In this document: piece after piece, positions 1-14,069 of the stretch
How the letters are laid out: each line of letters opens with the position of its first letter
Position numbering within the stretch: position 1 is the stretch's first letter
Assembly (NCBI GenBank): GCA_949358305.1
Contig: OX442315.1
Span: 27,988,427 to 28,052,426 of the forward strand
DNA length: 64,000 bases
Direction of reading: 5' to 3'
From: Strigamia acuminata
Taxonomy: Eukaryota > Arthropoda > Chilopoda > Geophilomorpha > Linotaeniidae
Position numbers and translations under genes: made by a program
Notes under the pieces: model-generated
Seen by the model: the letters and a program-made list of their open reading frames with translations, nothing else
What the model was told of the DNA's origin: nothing
Databases searched by the model: none

Positions 1-195
1 ATGAGAACCAATTAAAAATGGCAGAAAAGGCTTAACTTTAAAAAAATACAACGTTGAAATCAATTCTCATACATTTAAAGCAGAATCAACTCCATCGACA
101 TGCATATTTACACGTGTTTACATTTCTAAAACGTTTGTGTCTCCAAATATTTTGATAAAATAAAAATAAAAACATGACAAGTGTATTGATCATAC

Positions 196-412
196 TTCAA
201 CCGAAGTCGAAAATCCTCCAGAATCTTCAGTGGCTGTTACTATCAGCGAATAAGTATGAGGTTGTCTCGGATCCTCGTAGTCTAGCTCTTTAGCCAATTT
301 CACTATTCCAGTGGACGGACCAATGTTGAAAGTTCCTGCTCCCATTCCCTGAGCCTTAAGAGTATAACGGATTTCACGTTGAGCAAAGGATTTCGCTTTG
401 ACGGCGATAATG
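196..412 (-). CDS. CadN: Neural cadherin (CadN), exon 4 (gene continues beyond the left edge)
   Basis: A 217-bp exon with acceptor TTTCTTTCGCAG and a plausible donor GTATGA at 195. It encodes the core of an EC repeat: IIAVKAKSFAQREIRYTLKA, GAGTFNIGPSTGIVKLAKEL, then LIVTATEDSGGFSTSVE. All are typical of arthropod CadN. The exon ends in phase 0 before the expected calcium-binding motif, which must lie in the next exon outside the window. Positions 1-195 are the start of intron 4. The remaining EC repeats, laminin G/EGF domains, membrane segment and catenin-binding tail are not in this window. Confidence 0.92.
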
Positions 413-612
413 CTGCGAAAGAAAGTACGGATTGTAGAGATTCATCTTGCAAAATAAAAATTCTGTTTCCACAAGATAAAGCTAAATTCTTGCGCAAACA
501 TCGTCACTACGAACTTGCTTAAAACTATGCAAGCCAAAGTCCTCTTTTCTTTTAATGTCGACATCTCGTAAATCGTGGCGCTGATGCCAAAGCCTCACTT
601 TGCCATACTTAC

Positions 613-859
613 TCGGAATCTTTCTTCTTATTTTCTGGTATAGTAGCGTCGTAAGATTGCATGTAAAATTGCGGTGGGCGTTGTCCTCCCGTGATGGACA
701 ATTTCTCCTCTTTAGTCGACTGGAATTCTCGTTCCGAGATGCGCCCATTCTGATCTTCAGCTTTGACGTAAAGTACATATTCCTTGTCCAGTTGGAATGG
801 CCCAGTACCACGAGTTCGCACTTCTCCAGATCTCTCATCCACTTCAAACCGACCGCCAG
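613..859 (-). CDS. CadN: Neural cadherin (CadN), exon 3
   Basis: A 247-bp internal exon with acceptor TTCAATTTAG at 861-860 and donor GTAAGT at 612-611. It continues the EC repeat from exon 2: TGGRFEVDERSGEVRTRGT, then QLDKEYVLYVKAEDQNGR, then PQFYMQSYDATIPEN at the start of the next repeat. These blocks match the arthropod CadN family very closely. It ends in phase 2, completed by the first base of exon 4 (Asp codon). The short intron between exons 3 and 4 (413-612) is 200 bp. Confidence 0.95.
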
Positions 860-2382
860 CTAAATTGAATTGAAAAACAAAAATTCATTTCATGTTTTTT
901 CCACTCCTCACATTTATTTCCCATGCGCTTGCAGTTTTCTAAATTTCATCTTCCGCCGGAGCCAAATGACAAATCCCATGAGACTCCTTAAGACTTTTTC
1001 CAAACTCTTTTCATTTAATTATTTGTTTATTTATTTCTTAAAGTAAAACAAACATTTTTTTCCCACCTCCAACCCCACGTGTGATTATTTTCATTAGCAA
1101 CAAGGCTATTCCAATGACTCTCTTTTACTCCTGACTCCAAAACATAAATGTACGGTAGTCCCGGACTAATTTATATTATACAATCAAGTAGCAGCAAGCA
1201 CTAAACCTTATCTACTAATTTTCCAAACTACCCACTTCTATACTGTTTTCTGTTGTCTTCATTACATGGGCGCAATACGGTATCTAATTAAATGATTGCA
1301 TCCGCACAGATGGACAAGACACATAAACGAGGCCATTTTCTGAGTGTGAGACACACAAAAGAAACAATAATTAAAAGGTAAGAAAATTGATTCTCATCAC
1401 GTGAGCGTTATTGTGAAAATTGCATTTCGCAATCGTTTTGCGGTGTTAGTAAGCGAGAAAAATACGACGTTGGTCAGTTTGCACCGATGTTAACGGCCAT
1501 TGAAATCCAACCTAATCACCTTTATTCGTGCCAAAACTTCACTCATTTTCCTTACCGCCAAGTATCGGCCATAACGACTCATTTAACTCCAAAACCACAC
1601 ATTTAAAAATACAGTATTTGCATGAATTCTGCAACTTCAACTTGCCTCTTTACACTTTCTCCCCACATTTTGCCCTTTTGCAAATTACTTCCTCATTCCT
1701 ATAATCAATTTTCTTGTGTAATTGCACAGGCGCGAGCAATTTCCCCCATCACGCAGCGACCAAATGTTACGTTCCCATTGCTCCGAGAATAAGATGCCAT
1801 TTTTGTTTATGTGCGATTGCAAAAAAGGGTCAAGCCACTTTCCTCGCGCACTGTGCAATTATATTTTTCATAATTTAATTAACTAAAAATTAATTAATGT
1901 GGAAACAATCTACGTCCGGCTTCATACACTGCCCTAAGAAGTCCTCCTTTAAGGGATTTAGGTGTAGATTCGAAGGTTTAATTTTAAAAAAATTAATAAT
2001 TTAATGTTTGTTTTTGCAATCCTTATGCAATATTTATTTAATTTTGTGCAGCCACACCTAATTAAAATTTTACTAACTAAATTCAATATTTCTTACTATA
2101 CAATCTTTAATCATTGAACTCGCACAAATTTCGATCTAAACTCACGTTTTCACACCACTCCTCTTTATCATCTTTACACCCACGAGGATAAATAGAGAAA
2201 ATAATTTTTTTTTATTAAATTATGCAATAAACTATTTAAAGCTTCATATCGGCTTTATATTTCAAATCCCCTCATCTAAAGCAAATTTTATTAGCGCACC
2301 ACTTTAAAATATCACTCATTTAATTAATATTCCCCACCACCCTCCAACAAAAAAAGCTGACAAATGAGAAAAAGGTACTTAC
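860..2382 (-). other. CadN intron 2, no other feature seen
   Basis: A 1.5-kb intron between exons 2 and 3 with normal GT-AG ends. It is AT-rich, and I saw no repeat, RNA gene or coding segment in it. Confidence 0.85.
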
Positions 2383-2574
2383 TATAATCGCGTACGAGAA
2401 AAAAATGTATATTAGCATCCGTATCTGGATCTCTAGCTTGTAGTTTATAGACAGGAGTCCCTGGAGGTGCATTTAATTTAACCACCGCCTGCATTGGCAA
2501 TGGTCGATTGATGAAATAGGGTAGTTCATCATTTACATCCTTGATTCGAATAATCACACGTTGATTCTCGACTT
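2383..2574 (-). CDS. CadN: Neural cadherin (CadN), exon 2
   Basis: A 192-bp internal exon. The acceptor TTTGAATGCAG sits just right of 2574 and the donor GTAAGT starts at 2382. The first two bases complete the Glu codon begun in exon 1, and the last base starts the Thr codon finished in exon 3. The product includes VNDELPYFINRPLPMQAVV and a DPDTDANIHFFLVRDY stretch, which are strongly conserved in arthropod N-cadherins and cover the end of one EC repeat and the start of the next. The intron to its right is about 42 kb and the one to its left 1.5 kb. Confidence 0.95.
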
Positions 2575-5500
2575 CTGCATTCAAAAAAGAAACAACAAAA
2601 AATAATAATTAATACATTAAATTCCAAAAAGAAATAATTAATTTATTTTTCCACATAATTACTTTTCACTTAAAATAATTTCTTTAATTGCAGCAAAACA
2701 GGAAACACAATATAACACCCTCTCACCACAACTTACATCCTCTTTTCCCCTCCATTCCACCATTGGGCGCGTGCTGTGCTTAAAATTGAACTCAGCCTCC
2801 CCACCCATCATTTCCCTCCCCTTCCTCCTAATTTAGTTTGCAACATTTATTGCACCGCCTTCCTGCTACTGCACACGGTTCCCAGCTGCAATCTCCGTGG
2901 TCATTTCTTTAACACACGACCACCTAACAGCCGCCTTTAAAGCTTCGTCCCTTATGCCACCCTCGTAGACGTTGCGCAGCCACACTCAGATTAACCTCAA
3001 AATTCATCCAGTAAACGCAAACTACAACGCGTTTAAATAATTTATTTTTCTCTTACCATTAATAAATATTAAATTGAGAAAAAAAAACAAAAAAAAAAAA
3101 CATGAGGGCAAGCTGTTTTTATGGTATCCTCCACCATTTCCCTAAGCCCATAATACTGATATAAGACGTGCAGTTATTCCTACCTGGCATCAATTTATAA
3201 AAATGTGGAAAAGCATAAAATTGTAATGGCTTATTGCTGTTAATATTTTCATATATATTAATGGGTGATGAATTCGAGCATTTCGTACTAAAATCCAGCG
3301 CAATAATACTCCAATTAATTAATTTTACGATTAAAAATGAATAAATAAAGGCAATTCTCATTAATTCGAGACAGTGCAGGAACCTAGACGAGGAAGATTG
3401 GAATATCAATAAGACGGACGAAAAGCGTGCACTCAACCAATTCAATTACCACCGAGTGATTAACGGATGAAAGTTCACAGTAGCATCTGTCTGCAAATGC
3501 TAACCGACAGACTGTTGCAGATTGGCTTAAATCTATTGTCATTTATCAATAACAGGCACACTTCGTGCTTACCATCCCGTGCAAAATGCTGACTGTTACC
3601 AAAAATCCAGAGCTAATGATCACGCGCCAAACAATCGCAAATCGTATATTTTCAGTTACAAAACGCGAGCAAATTACTTAACATTAAACTTCATAACAGA
3701 AATCAAATTTCAAACTCATTTGATGAACCTCAATTACATTTTTTCAATTAAATTTCGGAATTTTTCAACGCGGTTGAAGCAGATGACAAAATTCTCCGCC
3801 AGATGGAATCTTCACTGCAATTCACAGATTGGATCAAATCCTCACAATTGAATAACACGCCCGTCTGAAGCTCCAAACTTAAAGCACAATATTAGTGGTT
3901 TTAAATTTAAGATCCCATTTAGTGTGGCTCTCCCGCCAAATCTCTTGCATTTAACTGTCCAGAAAAATCTTCCAGAACATCCAACAATAAAATCCAGAAA
4001 AAAATAATTCAAAAAAGAAATTTAAAAAAACTAACATTTTCCTAACACAAATTACCGTCGTTTTATTCTTATTACGCTAATTAACCTGACAGGTTTCTCA
4101 TTTAATTTTATTTGTTTGTAAACAAATTTCACAATCTTCCTTCCTCCCACATAAATTAAATTTGAGCCTTTAAAAAGCAATATTTCCCACGACTAGCCAC
4201 GCATGCAAGGGTCAAAAAAGAAAAAGGGGTTCTATTCTTTCCGAAAACAAACGGGGGTTTCACAATTGACCCCTGAAAGCAAACTAGCAGCTGCGTTCAA
4301 CATACCAATTGCGTCCCGCCATCTACCTCAAGCATAATCACACCACAAAGAACTCTTTTCTTTACAATGTAGGGTCATAAGCATTTTCCGTGTTGTGGCA
4401 AATGAAATAAGCTAGTTGGGAAACCCGAGACGAGGTTAGACTATCGATTGCTCCATTTCCTGCTCCCATAGAAAGAGCCACCTTACAAGGGCGCTTGCTG
4501 CTGCTATTGGTCTGGGGGAGGGAATTCAAATCACTACCTATAAATCGATTTCATCCCCTTCTTTCCTAGATGCAATGTGAGGGAAGACATAGCAAATGGG
4601 TTATTCTATTTTTTAAATTTTTTCTTTTCCTAAGAAAAGCTACAGACAAAAAAGGAACAAATTGAAAGTAAGAGAAGGATGAAAAATGTTCCTCCGGAGT
4701 AAATTGGAACAAATGATCGTAAAAATTTATCGAAGCATTTCTTCTTTCTTTTTTTATCCGAGAAATGAGCAACAATTTTTACGGCTTTAAGCACTGGGTC
4801 ATAAACTTTTCAATATTTTTAAAAGATGAATTGACACTAACTCTTCTTCTTATTCCAGAGTAGCTTTTAAGCTGTCTCGAAACTGTTTAACTTACCATTA
4901 CACGGACAGCTGGGTAAAACTAAAGTTGGCAAAATACACGAAACAGTACCGTGACAACCAGTCTCGTTAAGGCCCTTTATAAACGATTTAAGACGTGCTA
5001 TTCAATTTAATTCCATAGTCCGAATTCACCAGATGGTGTCAACAATAACTGCAATCCTAATTATTGTACATTTACAAACCCCTTTTTCACTGAATGGGTC
5101 TTAACGGTGCCATCTGGCGTGCCGGTTCCAATCGTTTCACTGCCGATTTCAATTCCTTATATCCATTTTTATATATACTGCATGTAAATAAATCCGGAAA
5201 ACATGACAAGCATATTAGAAAAAAGCTTTTTACCATCTCCCTCGGTCGTCAGCATTCAGAATGTGTAAATAGCGGTAAATTCGTGCAATTTCTGACGAGT
5301 CATTAACGTTCAGTTGATCTTTCCATGTTGCAAATGCACAATTTAGTCAAAATTTACCACTACACAGTGACACAAGAGCCGAATCCTCTTCCCCTTCCTT
5401 ACTTCCCCTCATTTTCAACCACTGAAGCAGCAAAACTGCTGCTAAGTTTCCTTATAATCAAATTAAAAAACTTGCAAAATAAATCCCCAAGTCACTTACT

Positions 5501-5932
5501 ATCCAACTGACTCTCCCCATATCCTTTTCGCCCACTTTTACTAATTAATTTAGACTGGTAAATAGCGCCATCAATTTTCCCCCTCACCATCTGCTTCACC
5601 ATGAACCCCAGAACCTCCTTTGCTCGACCCAGCAATGACCGCAGTCCACTAACAGACAACTAAGGCGCACACATCGTTGTTCACTAAAGTGAGACACGCT
5701 TGGACAATCGAATGAAGAATTTAATTCCTTCTAGTGGACCTCTTCGTAGACTGACATGAAAGCTTTTGGGAATACCCGTGTTGACCCTCGCTTCAGATTG
5801 TCCCTCTTTCTGACATCTTCCCCTCTCGCTTTTTCTTTAGAAAAAGAAATAACTTAAAAACCTTTAGTCAATTATTAGATAAACTTCCTTAGAAATATTT
5901 TAATCTAATTATAATTGTAAAATTATTGGATC

Positions 5933-5954
5933 AAAGGAAAAGGAAAAGGAAAAG
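5933..5954. repeat. AAAAGG microsatellite
   Basis: About three and a half tandem units of a purine hexamer inside CadN intron 1. Confidence 0.8.
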
Positions 5955-8900
5955 ACATTAAGTCATTATCTGTAAATGCAATTATTGATCCAGCAAATGA
6001 TGAGTATGAAGGAAGCGGAGGAAAACTTCTTATAAATTAAAGAGAAGCCCGACTCCTTTATTGAATTTCTTAAGAAGGATAATACAGCAAAAAATGTTGG
6101 AATGGAAGGAAGGTGTGAAAAATAATCTTTACATCACTACATTTTTGCCTCTAAGGTTTCCCGACAAGAAATGATGAATGATTAACTACTAAAACTCGTT
6201 ATCAGGTATTCTTAGACATAAAAAATACGGAAATAATATCAAGATTAATGGAGTAGAGTGCAGGAAATACCAACATTCCATATTTTATAATCTCATTTCC
6301 CAAGACTTTGTAGAATAAATGACATTTATTGATATTCGAACAACACGTACATTGAAATTTTCAATTATTCACCATCCATCTTCCACAGGCCTGCGCTCAG
6401 TTAATCCATAAAAGGCCTCATTAGGGTTCAAACGCACATTAACCACGTTGTAATTGCCCGAGTGAACTATAGGCAATAACATCCAGCTTGAGAACAGATG
6501 ATGAACTGATACTTAAAGAGAACTTTGAGCAATACTAACATAAAGCAAAGGAAAATGAAGTTGTACAGAGCTTGTAGCGTTAGAGGAGAAACGAAAAAGA
6601 TGTTTGCACGCGTGCAATTGCCACCTGAGTGCACGGGGATGGGTCAGTCAGTGCGTCTCGTTGGTAAGTAAAACGGAGATTGAGAAACTTGGCGCTCCAA
6701 CCAATATAACGCCTTAGGTTTTCAAACAAACATACAAAGCCTTTCTAAATCGATGACACTTCTGGTTTTGGCGAGACGTTTCCCTTGACTTGTAAGGTTG
6801 GATGCATTTTTCATGGCATATACCTCCAGCTCTTTAAACAGCCTCGAGTCTGTACAGAACACAAACTCAATCCCACCTGGCTTACGATCTAATATTTTTA
6901 ACTTTAATGACTTTTGTTTCACTTCAAGTTACGCCTCTTTAGTGAAATGCTTTCCACATTATTCTGTAAAAAGGCTGGTAACTAACTCGGATCTCTGGTG
7001 AAGCTCAATACTCAATAAAATAGAGTGTAGTTAATGGTCAAGATCACTGGAGTGTTTATCCTGCTGTCACGACTCGTTTATTGCATTTAAACTGAGCTTA
7101 GTCTAAGCTTAAATAAAATGTTTTTCAGCGAAAAAATATTTTTGAAGAAAAAAATATTGATTTAGATTGTTAAATTAAATAAATTCATAAAAAAAATGAA
7201 TGCGCATTGCACTTCCGCTTGAAGAAGAAATGCAGCCACCATTGTTGCTTCCAGATCAGCACATTGATTTAATTAAAGTTTTTTTTCCCCCATGATTCAT
7301 TGTTGTTTTATTGCGAGAGCGAAGTTCTGGCCAATTAAAGTTGATCTTATTTACTTTTGTATTGTTTTTTTTATTGCATAATATTTTGTTTGTTGATTAT
7401 GGCGGCATAGGAAAAATGAAATAAAATAAAAAATCATAGAAAATTAATAGAAGCCCTACATTAGAAAATTGCTTATTAAAGTCTAGTATGTACTCAGAAT
7501 GATATAAAAATTCAAGTGCACAAAATTTCAGTCCACGTTTATTCCGTGCTCGAACAAACTTTGAGTATGGAATTCAAGAGGCAGTTGGCTACTCCTTTTT
7601 ACTTCACAGCATCACTTTTGATCATCCACCCATTCGCACTACCGAGTCACCAGACTTTACAGTCGATCAACTATGTTCTGCTGTAATTTGCTGCATTATG
7701 TAGTTAAATTAAGGTTAGTTCAGCTGATAAACTCACTTTCCTCTGGAGTGAAGGTTAGATTATTCGAAATCAGGTTAGATTAGGCTGCATTGACAGGTAA
7801 AGTGATCGATTGTTAGGTCTGGTGGGTCGGTAGTAGGTAGATAATCGCAAATGATAGGGATAGATGTATGGAAATTTTTTAGCACTAACACGCATGAGTA
7901 GCAACACATTTTTCATGCATGAATTATAAGGAATGGAAGCATTCTTTTTAAAGTAGTGCTGCTGAAATGTTTTTTCTCCAAAATGAGAAATTGATCTATC
8001 TGCCGAATATTGTTTAAATTTAAAAAAATTAGAATAAAAGTCATTAGGTGCATTTCAAAGTTTCTTTACATTGTTTTTGGTGTTTCTGAAAGCAGAAAAA
8101 TAGATGTAATAAAAATATGCCTAACTATAAATAAGTGCGAGGCGATTTCGTTTGTAGTTTACCCTTTGGGTGTTACGAGTAAATGGCAATTAAAATTCCT
8201 TCATATCGCTCAACCAGCGAATTGTGCCCCACTTATTTCAACACGATTATGCGTTTGCTCACGTTTTAGGGAGTGGATACTTCACCTGGAAGCATTTTGA
8301 CAATTTGAAGTTTGACCCCTCGATCTAACTTGCGTAGCAGCCATTTTAAATTTGTTTGTAAAAACCAAAACCCGGCATAAACCACTTCAAAAACCACTCC
8401 AACCGTTAGGTGCATCCAAAGTTTCTGTTTATGTGGTTTAACTGAGGGTTGTCTCCATCTAAAAAACAGCTGCCGCTTTAGTCTGCTTTCAAATGCAATG
8501 CGCATGTGCACAACATTTAAACAGTAGTGTTTAACACTAAACGCACTATCTGGTGTTTTAAAATTTATTGAAATTAAATAACCTACACATAACTTTGTCT
8601 AAAACATCCATTTAGATGGGTTTAAATTAGATAAACCAGATAAAATGACTTTCCGATTGTAATGACCTGTTTTTTAAAGGGTATAAAGTCAGAAGAGACA
8701 AAAAAGGATAAATGGAGATAAATGGGATCAATTTTTATGGTACGGTAACTAAGTTATAATAACAATTAGTGGATTGGAAAATGTAGAGCTTAGCAACAGT
8801 CTCCCACTGCGTATTCGCAATGCATTTCAATTCTTTCTCGTGTTATTGAAATTTGAAGAATGTTCCTCCTGGGCTTTCCTGCTTAATACTGTTTCACCAT

Positions 8901-9400
8901 TCAATTAGAAAAGTAAAAACACCATAAACACATAATTTACGTGGAAATTTTGTGTTTGCTTTTCTAAAGACATAGCAAAAGTAGCGAATTATCGAATTTT
9001 TCTACTTTCTCCATTCAAACCAGCCATAATCCTATGGGAAATAGTTAAATCGATGTAAAAATCAAATTACTAACTTGATATCCTTAAGCATTAAAGTTTA
9101 ACAGAAACAACTAAATCAATAATTTCAAGTCTGCTCTGCATGGTTACTCAACATTTCTCAACTGGCAACTTTAAAAATGAATTTGGTGCATTTAATATAC
9201 TTTCAAGCACACCGTTTCGTAATTAAAGTGAGATTCAATTAATAACTTCCGAGTCGACTATACCATAAAGGTTGGATCAAGTTCAAAAATGTAAGTCGTA
9301 AAATTGAGCGAGTAGAAAACAAAAGATGGCGGGCCGCTCCTACAAGATTAATGAGCAGGTTGGGTTGGAAAGACATGTTGTTGAAACCCCGGGCAACTCC

Positions 9401-9764
9401 TGTTGTAACTCCACCACGTGGCGAAGAAGAGTGTTGCTGGACCCAAAGGTCACAAATAAATATATGAGTGTATTATAAATAAATAAATATTCTTATTTAT
9501 TTTAGAATTAGTATTGTTTCTTTAAAATAAACTAGCTAGACTAGTTTTAGCGATTTCTGCGACTCTATTATGACGTCATCTGAATTTACATAATACTTTG
9601 AATAAACGTCATTTCCGGTTCCCGTATTAATTGCCGTATATAAACCCAAGATTCGAGGATTTGATTACTTATAGATACAATAGCAACCTCACTGTCAGGC
9701 CGAATAAACATACCGGATTGATCGAGGACCGATGCCAGTTGCCCAAGTCATCTACTGTATAACA
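9401..9764 (+). other. LTR-like or orphan promoter-like stretch
   Basis: Starts TGTTGTAACT and ends GTATAACA (TG...CA). It contains, in order, a perfect CRE palindrome TGACGTCA (9571-9578), a TATA box TATATAAA (9637-9644) and AATAAA (about 9705). This is the order expected in a retroelement LTR. No matching target-site duplication or second LTR was seen, so the boundaries are tentative. It could equally be a chance grouping or an enhancer or promoter. Confidence 0.2.
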
Positions 9765-12700
9765 CCAACATCAAATCTTTTATCGTGGCTAAACCACGAT
9801 TGAATTGAATTAAATAGCAAAAGCCATTTACAAAGCGTTTTCCGGACACGCGTTGTGAAAACGCCATTTTAACCCTAGACAACAAACAGACCACGTGTAA
9901 TACCATGTTCACACCAACGGATCGAGTTTGGCTGGATCTGATCCGCCCGATCAGACCCAACTGAACAGAGTTCACTTGGATAGAGTTGTGATCACACCAA
10001 AATGTGATTCAATCAAACCAAACCAGGTTTTATAAGCAACAGGTGTTAGAAACACCTCACTAGACCATCAGTAATTATTAATAAGTGTATAACTATTTGT
10101 AGTTTGAAAAAAGTAATTTTATTTAAACTAAGCGTACCCGTATATATTATTTTCCAAGATAAGGTATTTCACGAATTTGTTCTAACCGTAAGACAGGAAC
10201 ACACCAGAGTGAAATATACCAAACCCAGCAAAATAATTAGCTCCTTAAGCCGCCATTTATAATACGACCACCTAAGGGTCTAACAAATTTATGGAGCACC
10301 CACTACATATTAATAGCGCCTTTGCCTCTTTTATCTGATATAATTGTCACCATTTATATTTAAATTAAAATATGTCTTCACGAAAAGTGCCATCTTAATT
10401 TTACTTACCTCATAAAATATATTTTTTTTCTCTTTTGTTGAAATCTTTTTTTTATTTAAATCACTCTCCCATCTCAGTTATTTCTCTCGCGGCATCAAAT
10501 TGTGTGTAAACTATTAATTAGCCGAGCTTTAGTGAAGTCCACCGGTCATTTTTCTTAGAGCACGAATAATTTACAGTTGAAATAATTACGACACTAATCG
10601 CTAATTGCAAATCGCAAAATAGCAAAAGCGTGACCGAGAGAATATACTTTAGCCTTTGGGATAAACAAAATTAACGGGGTGTGCAAGGGAGCAATTGATT
10701 TGATTTGAGTGAGCAACACTTTAAATTGTATCAAATTCCAACTTGAAAAGTTTTATATTGGCAAAGAAATTTACAATTTAACACGTTTCCTTTCTTTAAA
10801 GTTAATTAAATACTTTTTAAGGAGAGAGAAAAATCAAAACAAAGACCTCGTCGTGTTCGTCTGGTGAGATCTAAGAGAACTACAAGCTTTTTGCTCTTTC
10901 GTTTCCCTTAGGAAACGGATTTAAAAGCTTAGTGTTACTTACAGTCCACACACCACATGTCTAATTTCTCATAAATCTCCCCCAACAGTTTAAAGAAATA
11001 TTTCAAGAATTTTATTTAAATTTTTGTATATTATAATTTATTATATTTGTTTTATTTGTTTTGAATTTTTATCTCCTTCATTTCAACCTAATGTAATATG
11101 ATTTCTAAACATTTATTAGATAACAGAATTCTTTCGCATTCAAAGAATCAAGTTTGTTTCTTTTTGATGTTGAAATTAATTGATCAGTAGTTCAACCTTC
11201 TTGATTCTTTACATTTTAAGTCAAGTATTGACTTTTCAAGATTGCAGATTGAGTATTAATAATGTAAATTGATTAAAGGTAAAAAGTTAACCGCTACATT
11301 TATGTTTTGATTCATTTGCATCGCTTATGTACAGTCTGTCACGAATGCAAAGTTTATGAAAATAAAACATTGGCAGTCACAAGATGACTTCATTAGCTCT
11401 AGATGAATAATCCATTTGGCGAGTTGTATAATTTAATGTTCTACGATAACTCTATTTTTTTTTTTATATAAAATTATGGTTCGGAATTTAATCATTTTAA
11501 AATTGTATAAAATTTAAATTCAATTTAAAATAGTACACTTTTTTTGTCAAAATAGTAATAGAATTAATAAAATAATTTTGGGACATACATTTCCATCCCC
11601 CTACTTAAAAACTTTGATTTTATTCTTCGTACTTTTATAGAAGCATTTAGTTCGTAGTCCAAAATCCATCTAAATCGACCGAACTCTCCCGGGAAGAAAA
11701 ACAACACTTCACATACAAGATTCAAGCATGAAAAGGAATCTCATATGCTAAGTGAATAATGAAAAAGTTTTTTTTCCCCTTCAAGTCAGAAAGTAACCTT
11801 AGCAAACATAATTCAAACAAAATATATTCGTGTCAGCTTTTTCTTAGAAAAATTCCAATGATTCATTTCCCCCAGTTTCTCTGGAGAGCAGCCAAACATC
11901 ACAGCAGTCATTGTTAAATACATATTAAAACAAATGAAACATTTCATCCACTTGAAAATTCTCCGATTAATAAAACCAGCGCAGAATAAAGTAGAAATAA
12001 ATATTAAACAGATAAAGAAACAAATAAACAAACATCCCAACTGAAGAAGTTTGGGCTTTTTAAATTTTCACCGACGCAAAATAAGAAGGTCCTTGTGTGC
12101 ATCCACTAAAATCAATATCCTAAAGTGAAGTAAAGATGGCGACCAGCACATAAAGCCCAATGTTGGCCAAAATAATTTCATTCACTCTACATCCAAAGAA
12201 CTCTTGACAGAAGAGTGGAAGGGGGAGTTGGAGTGATGTATGAGAAGGAGCAAGAATAAAAAGTGACTTATATTCAAACAGACATCTTGAGACCATCTTT
12301 GTTTGTTTTCTCTTTTTCTCAAGTTGGGCAAGAGGAATTTTAGAAATGGGAGTTTTCATCTGTTTACCAGATGCGAAATGTGTTACAAGAAAAAAGCTTC
12401 TAGAGAGGAGCACAAATTGAATTTGGGCATTTTTTACAACTTCACAATTTGTTCAGGTTTGTTTTCTTAATTACTTAACCACAGCCAACCTCATTTGCAA
12501 TACTAAGAAAATAACAAACTTCACATAACTAGCGCTAGATTAAAAATTTAAAAAAAAAATTGTTTAATGAAACAACCGTAGGAGAAAATAATACGTTAAA
12601 TTGAAATTCACTTCGTAATAATTTCTTCATTAACATTCCATACAGATATTAACCAAAAAAGTTGCAAATTATTTCTCAAGAGACATGCATAGATTATTCA

Positions 12701-14042
12701 CATCAAAAGGTTATGTGTTATGTGATATTAAATATAATTTTTTTTCTTTAAAAAAAATCATTTTAACGTTATGCAAATCCTTATTTATCACTTGAACTTC
12801 ATTAATAAACTAATTAAACGTTTGAGAAATAAATTACCATTCGAGATAAATTGTTTAAAAGCATGAAAATGAGAAAACGCGAGAAACCGTGAAAAGAGAA
12901 TTCGATTCAAAAGCTATCTGTAAATATCTAGAATTTTTTACCATAAAATGTCGCGAGAAATAAAATAAAAATAAAAAAATGTCGAAAAAAGCTTAACCTC
13001 ATACTAAAGAAGTCATAGTCACCATGTACCCAGGTGCAGAACTGAAGTAGCAATGAAAGGCAAGTCGACAGTTTAATGCTAAGCGATCTCAAAGATCATT
13101 TATCATCGCGATGACACGTTGTTTGGATGAAGGGAGACACATTTGCTGTATGCAACACTCAAGAACAACAGTAGTTTCCCCCCCACTAATGAGAGAATAG
13201 CGAGTTGAAGAATAAATTGGGTCGCCAAACGGGGGGTTAAAAAAAACCAAAAATCCAATTAGAAAGTTAGCTGTCCAATGGAAAGAATTTCCACATGATG
13301 GATGACTGGCTCAACACTGTTTTCGCATGACATCCAAAGCACTCAAAACTTTAGGCGCTTTTCAGTAACAAGCGACCGCCGTGCAGAGATAAAAACTGCA
13401 CTCCATTAACAACCTATTAAAAATGCAGCATCACACAATACATCGTTATCAATGCTGATAACACGTTTTACTGCCAACTTTTGTTTCAAGCCCTTTACCC
13501 TGAACTCTTTGAATTTTCTACATCACTTTTTTGCTGCCTAGATTGTGTTCATCGACCTGCGTTCTCCGTTTGACAATGCAACAACACATGACAAACATTT
13601 CCTCTCCTAACCCCATCGCCTTCACAAACCATTTTCATTTTCCCAGCCGCGCAATCATTCCTAAAGCTGTCACTCGGATGTGGCAAATAGAAAAAAAATG
13701 CTAAATTTAATTTATAATCTACTGTATTATCAATTTCACTTTACTTGTCTTATTAGTTGATCTAGATAGAAAAATATTTTCAAAAAATTTAATTGGGTAA
13801 ACTCGAACGTCCAATTAATTTTAAATAAAGTTTTGTATTTCAGAATAAATGTTACGGTGAAAGAAATCAATAACAAGTCTCATGCAGAGCCGGATTAAGG
13901 CGGGGCATACACGCACGTGTCCCGGACCCCTACACTGTTAGTACAAAATGCATGTTTTTGCCTAAAACAGCTTTTTTTGGTCCAAAAATCCACTTTTTGT
14001 CTAAAAATGTTGTTTTTTTTTAGCTTTAAAATTCATTTTGGC

Positions 14043-14069
14043 AATTAAATTAAATTAAATTAAATTAAA
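14043..14069. repeat. TTAAA microsatellite
   Basis: About five tandem TTAAA units in CadN intron 1. A second tract of the same unit lies at 17421-17443. Confidence 0.8.
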
